Source: Amycolatopsis sp. NBC_01480 (GTDB lineage Bacteria; Actinomycetota; Actinomycetes; Mycobacteriales; Pseudonocardiaceae). Taken from it: 64,000 nt of DNA. Position 1 is the stretch's first letter, and the number at the start of each line of letters is the position of its first letter. The notes beneath the pieces are model-generated. The model was not told the DNA's origin. It did no database searches and was given only the letters and a program-made list of their open reading frames with translations. The translations under genes and the position numbers were made by a program. The stretch covers positions 4,588,001-4,652,000 of the forward strand of contig NZ_CP109442.1 in NCBI RefSeq assembly GCF_036227205.1. The letters run 5' to 3'. Positions 56,129-62,540 of this stretch are shown piece by piece.

Positions 56129-57047
56129 CAAGCACCAGCTTCGGGGTCAGCGCGCGGGAAACACACGGGAACAGCACGTCGCCGCGGGCCTGCTCGTCTT
56201 CGGACAGGATGTCGTCGCGGTGGTCGGGCACGCCTTCGAGCACCTTCGTCCGGCAGGTCCCGCAGACGCCTTCGCGGCACGAGCCCTCGACCGGCAGCCC
56301 GGCGTCCTCCAGTGCGCGCAGGATGCTGCGGTCGGCGGGCACCTGCACGGTCCGCGCGGACCGCGCGCACACGACCTCGACCGGGGTGTCGGGCCGGGGC
56401 GGACGGGGCCGCGGCTTGAACCGCTCCAGGTGCGGCGAGCCGGCCGGCCAGTGCGCCATCCCCTTCTCGACGGCTTCGAGCAGTGGCTCCGGACCGCACA
56501 CGTAGACCTCGCCGCGCGGCTCCTCCAGCAGCTCCGCCAACGGCAGCCGCCCGGTCCGGTCCGACGCGTGGAAACCGAAGGGCCCCAATGATTCCAGCTC
56601 CGCGCAGAAGGCCATCGAGTCCGCCGTGTGCCCGCCGTACGCCAGCTGCCACGGCACGCCCCACTCGGCGGCCCGGCGCGCCATCGGCAGGATCGGCGTG
56701 ATCCCGATGCCGCCCGCGATGAACAGGTACTCCCCGGCGCGGGTGAAGCCGAAGTTGTCGCGCGGGCCCCGGATCTGCACCTTCTGGCCGGGCCTTAGGA
56801 ACGCGTGCACGTACTCCGAACCGCCGCGGCTGCGCGGGTCGCGCCGCACGCCGATGCGGTAGCTCGACCGGTCGTCCGGCGAGCCGCACAGCGAGTACTG
56901 CCGGCTGATGCCGGTCGGCAGCACTAGCTCGACGTGCGCGCCGGGCTGCCACTCGGGCAGCGCCCCGCCGTCCTCGCGGACCAGCTCGACGGACACGACG
57001 CCGGCGGCTTCCCAGCGCAGCTGCCGGACGATCACCGGGAGTTCCAT
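56121..57047 (-). CDS. PDR/VanB-family oxidoreductase (flavin + 2Fe-2S)
   Basis: A 308-residue phthalate-dioxygenase-reductase type protein. The flavin-binding barrel comes first (ISRQYSLCGSP at about residue 45). The NAD domain is next (FIAGGIGITPILPMAR; YVCGPEPLLEAV). The C-terminal plant-type ferredoxin domain has cysteines in CREGVCGTC and later FPCVSRAL. It passes electrons from NADH to an oxygenase. No Rieske oxygenase lies adjacent. ATG 57047 has AAGGAGGGG; an upstream open frame crosses the operators. It is divergent from a TetR gene across two TTGGTCA palindromes and leads an operon with the FMN-binding protein. Confidence 0.92.
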   Translation of the reverse strand: MELPVIVRQLRWEAAGVVSVELVREDGGALPEWQPGAHVELVLPTGISRQYSLCGSPDDRSSYRIGVRRDPRSRGGSEYVHAFLRPGQKVQIRGPRDNFGFTRAGEYLFIAGGIGITPILPMARRAAEWGVPWQLAYGGHTADSMAFCAELESLGPFGFHASDRTGRLPLAELLEEPRGEVYVCGPEPLLEAVEKGMAHWPAGSPHLERFKPRPRPPRPDTPVEVVCARSARTVQVPADRSILRALEDAGLPVEGSCREGVCGTCRTKVLEGVPDHRDDILSEDEQARGDVLFPCVSRALTPKLVLDV

Positions 57048-57057
57048 ACGCCCCTCC

Positions 57058-57089
57058 TTGGTCAATGACCAATCTAGGTCACTGACCAA
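57058..57089. promoter_or_regulatory. Paired TetR operators between reductase and TetR genes
   Basis: Site 1 (57058-57072) is a perfect 15-base palindrome, TTGGTCA-A-TGACCAA. Site 2 (57075-57089) is TAGGTCA-C-TGACCAA, with one mismatch. The centres are 17 bases apart. Site 1 begins 11 bases upstream of the reductase ATG, overlapping its ribosome site region, and site 2 is 41 bases from the TetR start. Confidence 0.85.
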
Positions 57090-57129
57090 GGTGCTGGCAA
57101 GGTGGCTCCGACCACCTACGATCGGCGGG

Positions 57130-57744
57130 GTGACGACTTCCGCAGCTCCGGACCGCCGGGCCGACATCGTGCGGGTGGCGCTCGACGTGCTCGAAGAGTC
57201 CGGGCTGGAGGCCACCAGCCTGCGCGCGGTCGCGGGCAAGCTGGGCGTGCGGATGAACACCGTGCTGTGGCACGTGAAAACGAAGGCGCGGCTGCGCGAG
57301 CTGATGGCCGACACGATCCTGGACAGCATCGGCCTCGACGGCCTGCCCGAGGACCCGCGCGAGCGCGTGGTCGAGCTGGCTCACCGTTACCGCGCGGCAT
57401 TGCTGGCCCACCGCGACGGCGGACGGGTCGTCGCGGGCACGTTCACCAGCGGGCCGGGCACCCTCGGCACGGCGGACGCGCTCATCGGCGCGTTGACCGG
57501 CCTCGGCCTCGACGACCGTCAGGCCGACTGGACCTGCTGGACGATCGTCTACTTCGCGATCGGGCTGGTCGTGGAGGAGCAGGGCAGCGCGGAGTCGCCG
57601 AAGCTGCACCTGGAATCGCCGGCGACGCTGGAGCCGTACCCGCACCTCCGGCGGGTGCAGCTGAGCGAGGCCAACGACCGGTTCGACGACCGGTTCACCT
57701 TCGGCCTCGACCTGATCCTCACGTCCGCTTCCGCGCCTCGATGA
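57130..57744 (+). CDS. TetR family regulator of the reductase operon
   Basis: A 204-residue TetR-type repressor starting at GTG 57130. The HTH is at about 10-50 (RADIVRVALDVLEESGLEAT, then GKLGVRMNTVLWHVKTKARL). The C-terminal domain resembles TetR_C (RYRAALLAHRDGGRVVAGTF, WTIVYFAIGLVVEEQ). It is divergent from the PDR-type reductase, with paired operators between. The last 26 bases overlap the convergent methyltransferase gene. Confidence 0.9.
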   Translation: MTTSAAPDRRADIVRVALDVLEESGLEATSLRAVAGKLGVRMNTVLWHVKTKARLRELMADTILDSIGLDGLPEDPRERVVELAHRYRAALLAHRDGGRVVAGTFTSGPGTLGTADALIGALTGLGLDDRQADWTCWTIVYFAIGLVVEEQGSAESPKLHLESPATLEPYPHLRRVQLSEANDRFDDRFTFGLDLILTSASAPR

Positions 57745-58477
57745 GGAATCGGGTGGTGGTGGCGGTGAACGGGCCTTCGCGCAGCTGCTCGTGCAGCTCG
57801 CGCAGCCGGGGCCGGTAAGCCTCGACGGTGAAGCCCGGCACCATCCAGATCACCTTGCGCAGGAAGTAGATCACCGCGCCGATGTCGAAGAATTCGGTGC
57901 GCAGCTGTTCGGGCCGCAGGTCGACGACCTCGAGCCCGGCGCGTTCGGCGGCCGCCCGGGCGTCTTCGGGATGACGGCCCCGGCGCACCTCGGGCGGCTG
58001 CGGCCCGAGGAAGTACTCGACCAGCTCGAACACACTGGCCGGGCCGACCTGCTGGGACAGGTAGGTCCCGCCCGGGCGCAGGACCCGTGCGATCTCGTCC
58101 CACCACGCCGTCACCGGATGGCGGCTGATCACCAGCTCGAACGTGCCGGCCCGGAACGGCAGCGGCGGCTCGTCGGTGTCCGCGACGACCACCCCGCCCC
58201 GCGGCTCCAGCAGCGCGGCGGCCTTGGCGAGGTTCGGCGGCCACGATTCGGTCGCGACGGTCAGTGGCGGCAGCACCGGCACCCCGGCCAGCACCTCGCC
58301 GCCGCCGGTCTGAATGTCCAAAGCGGACTCGACGTGCGCGAGCCGTTCGCCGATAAGCCCTTGGTAGCCCCACGACGGCCGCTGCTCGGTCGCCCGCCCG
58401 TCGAGCCAGGAGAAGTCCCAGCCCGCCACCGAAACGGCCTCGGCCTCGGCCACCAGCTCTTCGAACGTGCGTGTCAT
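57719..58477 (-). CDS. Class I SAM-dependent methyltransferase
   Basis: A 252-residue methyltransferase-fold protein. The N-terminal part (TFEELVAEAEAVSVAGWDFSW) is typical of a group close to rRNA and small-molecule methyltransferases. ALDIQTGGGEVLAGV is motif I, VVVADTDEPPLPF includes the acidic loop and LVISRHPVTAWWDEIARVLR is motif IV. ATG 58477 is preferred to an upstream GTG because it starts the conserved block. Substrate unknown. It overlaps the TetR gene at the 3' end and lies just downstream, by 37 bases, of the five-gene overlapping operon. Confidence 0.87.
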   Translation of the reverse strand: MTRTFEELVAEAEAVSVAGWDFSWLDGRATEQRPSWGYQGLIGERLAHVESALDIQTGGGEVLAGVPVLPPLTVATESWPPNLAKAAALLEPRGGVVVADTDEPPLPFRAGTFELVISRHPVTAWWDEIARVLRPGGTYLSQQVGPASVFELVEYFLGPQPPEVRRGRHPEDARAAAERAGLEVVDLRPEQLRTEFFDIGAVIYFLRKVIWMVPGFTVEAYRPRLRELHEQLREGPFTATTTRFLIEARKRT

Positions 58478-58514
58478 GGCCTGATCGTCACAGCGGGAGC
58501 CGGATGGTGGCAAC

Positions 58515-58721
58515 TCAGCGGCGCCGCACCGGTTGCGGCGGCACCGGCTTCGCGGCGACGACGGCGTCCAGCGGGACGACCACGAGGCCGCGTTTCGTCT
58601 CCACGGTGCAGGTTTCGGCGTCGCGCTCGCGCAACGGGCCGAGGGCGTCGGTGAAGCCGCCCTCGATGCGATAGCGCACGACGACGCGGGTGCCGAGCGG
58701 CAGTTCCCTCAGCGGCGTCAT
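58515..58721 (-). CDS. Small Sm-like/beta-barrel domain protein of unknown function
   Basis: A 68-residue protein with an all-beta pattern (GTRVVVRYRIEGGFTDALG; CTVETKRGLVVVPLDAVVAAK). Similar sequence occurs, to my recollection, as an N-terminal domain of some actinobacterial GNAT acetyltransferases; here it stands alone without the transferase. The ATG overlaps the stop of the redoxin gene (ATGA), and it is the last of five coupled genes. Function unknown. Confidence 0.75.
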   Translation of the reverse strand: MTPLRELPLGTRVVVRYRIEGGFTDALGPLRERDAETCTVETKRGLVVVPLDAVVAAKPVPPQPVRRR

Positions 58722-58954
58722 CGGGGAAGGCGCGCGCTCAGCTCGTCGTCACTCGGCTCGACGAGGTGGGTGCCGTCGCCGAAGACGATGGTCGGGATGC
58801 GGCGCGGGCCGCCCTGCAGCTCGCGGACCAGCGCCTCGGCCGCGGCGTCCGCCTCGACGTCGACGTAGTCGTACTCCACGCCTTCCGCGTCGAGCAGCGC
58901 GCGGCTGCGCTTGACGTCCGGGCACCAGCTCGCGCCGTAGACCACCGGCTTCAT
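58718..58954 (-). CDS. Glutaredoxin/mycoredoxin-like protein, single cysteine
   Basis: A 78-residue thioredoxin-fold protein. The active-site region is ASWCPDVKRS with Cys11 only. The usual second cysteine of the CxxC site is Val, and there is no other cysteine. RRIPTIVFGDG is the cis-proline loop. It may act as a monothiol redoxin with mycothiol. ATG 58954 overlaps the stop of the phosphodiesterase gene (ATGA) and its own stop overlaps the next start. The open frame upstream is a shadow of the phosphodiesterase gene. Confidence 0.87.
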   Translation of the reverse strand: MKPVVYGASWCPDVKRSRALLDAEGVEYDYVDVEADAAAEALVRELQGGPRRIPTIVFGDGTHLVEPSDDELSARLPR

Positions 58955-61080
58955 GACACGACCTCCGAGGGGACGGGAGTGGATTTCTCTTTCACGACAA
59001 CGGGTTCCGGATGCCCGAGAAAGGTCAGCCAGTCGCGGAACACGTGGTGCACGGCCTCGGCGCCCACCGGCTCGCCCGGCGCCGGGAACTCCCGCGGGTG
59101 CACGATGAACCCGCGCTGCTGCGGGCCGCCGAGCGCGCCGTGGGAGCCGACGTGCCGCTCGAACGGCGAGGACTGGTCGGACTCCGGGTCGTACCGGCTG
59201 TTGATCATGATGTCCGCGCAATGCGGGAAGGTGTCGACGCGCTGGACCAGCTCGTCGGCGAACGGGCCGTAGTCGGCCAGCGGGTCCTCGCCGATCACGA
59301 CGCCGGTGGCGAGCCGCTTGAGCCCGTCGCGGCCCAGCACCACGGGCCCGAACTCCGAGCTGTGCACCAGCATGAAGCCGACGCCGTCGTGGTCGACCAG
59401 GGTGGGCAGCAGGTCCGGGTACTCGCGCTCGATGGTCTCCAGCTCGACCCGGCCCTCGTGCTCGGTGAACGACACCATCGCCAGGTGCCCGGACACGACG
59501 GCGACCACCCCGGGCGCCACGCGGGTGACCGCGCCGGGGGCGCCGCTGGTGGTGCGCTGCCGGTTTTCGCCGCCTTCGGCCTTCTCGACGCGGCCGCGCA
59601 GCCGGCGCGCGATCAGGCCGCCGGTGGTGGTGGCCTCGGCCAGCGCCGCGTTGACCTGCCAGCTTTCGGCCTGCCGCCGCTTGCCCGGCTCGGCCACGGG
59701 CTTGCCGCCGCACAGCCGTCCGACCAGCGCCTCCATCGTCTCGCCGAACCGGTCCGCAAAGGCCTGGCCCTGGGTCTGGCCGTGGTCCGAAAGCCCGACG
59801 ATGTGGTAGCGCCGCGGCGCGATCCGGCTCGCGCGTTGCAGCCGCGCGAACTGCTGGTCGATCGAGCGCAGCACCTCCAGGGTGTCGAAGCGCTCGATGC
59901 CGGAGTGGTGCGCGACCTCGTCGTAGCCCAGGAAATCGGCGTACACCACGGGCCGGCCGGCCAGCATGTCGCCGATGATCGCGGACACCACCACGTCACG
60001 CGCGATCACCGTGGTGCCCGGCCGCGCGAGCGGGTAGAAGCCACCGCGCGGGATCCGCGGCATCACGCCGGCGCGGCGCTGCTTGGCCGCCGCGGACAGC
60101 TCGCGGAAGACGTCGACCAGCGCCACGCCGAACGTCCGCAGCACGTTCACCGGGTTCGCGAAGTAGGCGCGGTAGCCGGCGCCGACCCGGTCGCGCTTGC
60201 GGCCGCGCAGGGTGCGCGGCACCAGCACCGGGATCGAGCTCATGGTCAGGCTGACGTGCTCGGCGTCGCCGGAGAACAGGTTGCCGTGGCTCGCGCCGTC
60301 ACCCGAGAGCAGGCCGCGGCCGTTGGTGTGGCGGCGTTCGATCTCGGCCGCGTCGGTCGGGTGCGCGCACGCCATCACGTGGTCGCGATCCTTTTCGTAC
60401 CAACGAAAGCCGAGGATGTCGTGGTTCGAGCCGTGCAGGATGCCGCAGACGCTGGCGCCGGTCTGCGAACTCCAGTCGGTGTGCCAGCGGGTGAGCGAGT
60501 GCGTGCCCTCGCCCAGCCAGGCGGCGAATGTCGGCATGTCGCCGTCGCGCACGGCGCGGCGCACGGTGTCGTAACCGAGGCCGTCGATCTGCAGGAAGAT
60601 CACGCCGGGCGGCTGCTCGGCAAGGCCGGCGTCCGGGTTGTGCCGGCGACGGCGGCGGGCCGCGCGGCGGAAGAAGATCTCGTCCTCGTCGACCGCGAGC
60701 AGGCTGGAGATCACCGCGCCGACGGCCGACATCGCGACCGTGACGATCACCGCCGCGCTGAAGCTGTGCAGCTCGACGCCGGGCACGGCCTGCAGGATCG
60801 CCAGCGTCGCCACGCTCAGCAGCAGGAAAGTGCCGACGCCGAGGGTGAAGTACGCGATCGGCCAGGCGATCCGGACCACCAGCGGCCAGACCACCGACGT
60901 CAGCAGGCCGAGGATCAGCGCGCACACCGTGGGCTGCCACCAGGACTGCATCGAGAACCCGTCGAGCCACAGGTCGAGCAGGCGCAGCGCGCCGGTGACC
61001 GCGGCCCAGACCAGGATCACGCGGGCGACCACGCGGCCGCCCTGAAGCAGCCGTCCCTTGCCCGGTTCGGGATTCGTCAC
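58951..61080 (-). CDS. Membrane-bound alkaline phosphatase-superfamily phosphodiesterase
   Basis: A 709-residue protein. Four membrane helices at about 18-130 (a holin-like region) are followed by an alkaline-phosphatase/nucleotide pyrophosphatase domain. FLQIDGLGYDTVRR supplies the first metal Asp, and the probable nucleophile is in SSQTGASVCGILHG. DFLGYDEVAHHSG and GLSDHGQTQGQAF supply further metal ligands. It probably hydrolyses a phospho- or nucleotide ester at the membrane. GTG 61080 overlaps the DedA stop (GTGA). It is followed, with overlap, by a redoxin, which suggests joint function, but the substrate is unknown. Confidence 0.88.
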   Translation of the reverse strand: MTNPEPGKGRLLQGGRVVARVILVWAAVTGALRLLDLWLDGFSMQSWWQPTVCALILGLLTSVVWPLVVRIAWPIAYFTLGVGTFLLLSVATLAILQAVPGVELHSFSAAVIVTVAMSAVGAVISSLLAVDEDEIFFRRAARRRRRHNPDAGLAEQPPGVIFLQIDGLGYDTVRRAVRDGDMPTFAAWLGEGTHSLTRWHTDWSSQTGASVCGILHGSNHDILGFRWYEKDRDHVMACAHPTDAAEIERRHTNGRGLLSGDGASHGNLFSGDAEHVSLTMSSIPVLVPRTLRGRKRDRVGAGYRAYFANPVNVLRTFGVALVDVFRELSAAAKQRRAGVMPRIPRGGFYPLARPGTTVIARDVVVSAIIGDMLAGRPVVYADFLGYDEVAHHSGIERFDTLEVLRSIDQQFARLQRASRIAPRRYHIVGLSDHGQTQGQAFADRFGETMEALVGRLCGGKPVAEPGKRRQAESWQVNAALAEATTTGGLIARRLRGRVEKAEGGENRQRTTSGAPGAVTRVAPGVVAVVSGHLAMVSFTEHEGRVELETIEREYPDLLPTLVDHDGVGFMLVHSSEFGPVVLGRDGLKRLATGVVIGEDPLADYGPFADELVQRVDTFPHCADIMINSRYDPESDQSSPFERHVGSHGALGGPQQRGFIVHPREFPAPGEPVGAEAVHHVFRDWLTFLGHPEPVVVKEKSTPVPSEVVS

Positions 61081-61667
61081 TGGTGTCCTCCAGTTCGCTC
61101 CGGCTTGCGGCGCAGCTTGCTGATCAGCGTCATGGCGACGGTGACGAGCAGCACCAGCACGGTGGCGAGCAACGTGGCGATCAGGGGTGAGTCGAAGATG
61201 CCGCCGCTGATGATGCCGAGCAGCGAGTAGGCGACGGCCCACAGCACGCAGGCGATCAGGCCCGCGGGCAGGAACTTCCGCCACGGGTAGCTCAGCGTGC
61301 CCGCGGCCAGCAGGACCGGGATGCGCCCGGCGGGCACCAGCCGGCCGATGACCACGAGCTGCCAGCCGCGGCGGGCGAACTGCTCACGGCCCTTGGTCAG
61401 CCGTTCGGCCTGCTGCCGGCGTTCGACCCAGCGCAGCAGCGCCTCGCTGCCGAACCGGGGGACCGCGAACGTCAGCACGTCGCCGAGGTACGCGCCGAGC
61501 ACGGCGAGCAGGATCACCAGCGGCAGCGAGAGGTGGTCGGTGGTGGTGGCGACCGCGGCGGCGGCGCCGACCACCGCGCCGGTCGGCACCATCGGGATCA
61601 CCGAGCCCAGCAGGACCCCGCCGAACAGCGCCGGGTAGCCGATCGCCGACGGGTCGGACCAGTTCAC
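61077..61667 (-). CDS. DedA-family membrane protein
   Basis: A 196-residue DedA/SNARE-associated membrane protein with about five helices. LGAYLGDVLTFAVPRFGSEALLRWV carries the family acidic residue, and REQFARRGWQLVVIGRLVPAGRIPVLLAAG the conserved Arg-rich loop. DedA proteins act as flippases for polyprenyl phosphate or phospholipid. GTG 61667 overlaps the metallo-hydrolase stop (GTGA). The membrane phosphodiesterase encoded next could act on the same lipid-linked phosphate, which is my inference. Confidence 0.92.
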   Translation of the reverse strand: MNWSDPSAIGYPALFGGVLLGSVIPMVPTGAVVGAAAAVATTTDHLSLPLVILLAVLGAYLGDVLTFAVPRFGSEALLRWVERRQQAERLTKGREQFARRGWQLVVIGRLVPAGRIPVLLAAGTLSYPWRKFLPAGLIACVLWAVAYSLLGIISGGIFDSPLIATLLATVLVLLVTVAMTLISKLRRKPERTGGHQ

Positions 61668-62455
61668 ACCTTGTCCCCGGGAGCCGGGAGCGCGACCTCG
61701 GCGCCGGGCCGGGTCAGCAGCACCTCGGTGGGCAGGCCGGCCTTGAAGACCTCCGCCGCGAACGTGCGCGGCGGCTCCACGAGCAGCTTGCGCATCCGCG
61801 CGGTCCGATGGATGCCGGGCACGGCCAGCGTGCCCCAGTGCACCGGGATGATCACTTCGGCCTGAAGAAGCTTCGCCGCCTCCGCCGCACGCTCGGGTGT
61901 CAGGTGCCCCGGGCCGAGGTTCGGGCCCCAGCCCCAGACCGGCAGCAACGCCACGTCGAGCGGCGCGAAGTCCGCCATGCCGTCGAACAGGTCGGTGTCG
62001 CCGGCCGAGTAGACGCGGACGCCTTCGGCCTCGAGGAGGTGTCCGAGCGCCGGGCTCTGCGGCCCGTGCGTGAGCCGCGGTCCCCAGCGGTGGCCGGAGT
62101 GGACGGCCTTCGTCGCGGTGACCCGGAGGTCGCCGTCGGTGAGGGTCTCGCCGGGCGACAGCTCTTCGACGTTCGGGAAACCCCGCTTCGCGAGCCAATG
62201 CCCGGCGCCGCGCGGGACCACGATCCGCGTCCGGCGGCCCACCAGCCGCAGCGAAGGCAGGTGGAGGTGATCGCCGTGCAGGTGCGAGATCAGCACCAGG
62301 TCCACGTCGGACCACGCGGACGCGTCGGGCAGCGGGGCCACGCGGGTGAGCGGGCCGACCCGGGAGGTGAGCACGGGATCGGTGAGGACCACGCGCCCGC
62401 CGAGTTCGACCCGCGTGGTCGCGTGGCCGAGGAAGTGCAGGTTGAGGCCGGTCAC
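61664..62455 (-). CDS. MBL-fold metallo-hydrolase (UlaG-like)
   Basis: A 263-residue metallo-beta-lactamase-fold hydrolase. LNLHFLGHATTRVELGG is the start, VLISHLHGDHLHLPSL the HxHxDH metal site, and YSAGDTDLFDG and IPVHWGT the further ligands. GTG 62455 is preferred to GTG 62470 because it directly opens the conserved TGLNLHFLGHATT and has GGA before it. Reaction unknown; relatives hydrolyse lactones or phosphodiesters such as N-acylphosphatidylethanolamine. First gene of the five-gene overlapping operon. Confidence 0.87.
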   Translation of the reverse strand: MTGLNLHFLGHATTRVELGGRVVLTDPVLTSRVGPLTRVAPLPDASAWSDVDLVLISHLHGDHLHLPSLRLVGRRTRIVVPRGAGHWLAKRGFPNVEELSPGETLTDGDLRVTATKAVHSGHRWGPRLTHGPQSPALGHLLEAEGVRVYSAGDTDLFDGMADFAPLDVALLPVWGWGPNLGPGHLTPERAAEAAKLLQAEVIIPVHWGTLAVPGIHRTARMRKLLVEPPRTFAAEVFKAGLPTEVLLTRPGAEVALPAPGDKV

Positions 62456-62540
62456 GGTTCCGAGTATCACCTGGTTGGGACGGAAATGCCCGGCGGAGTG
62501 GCAGGTCGCACCTTGTCGGGTCCCCCGCTGGGCCCGGGCT

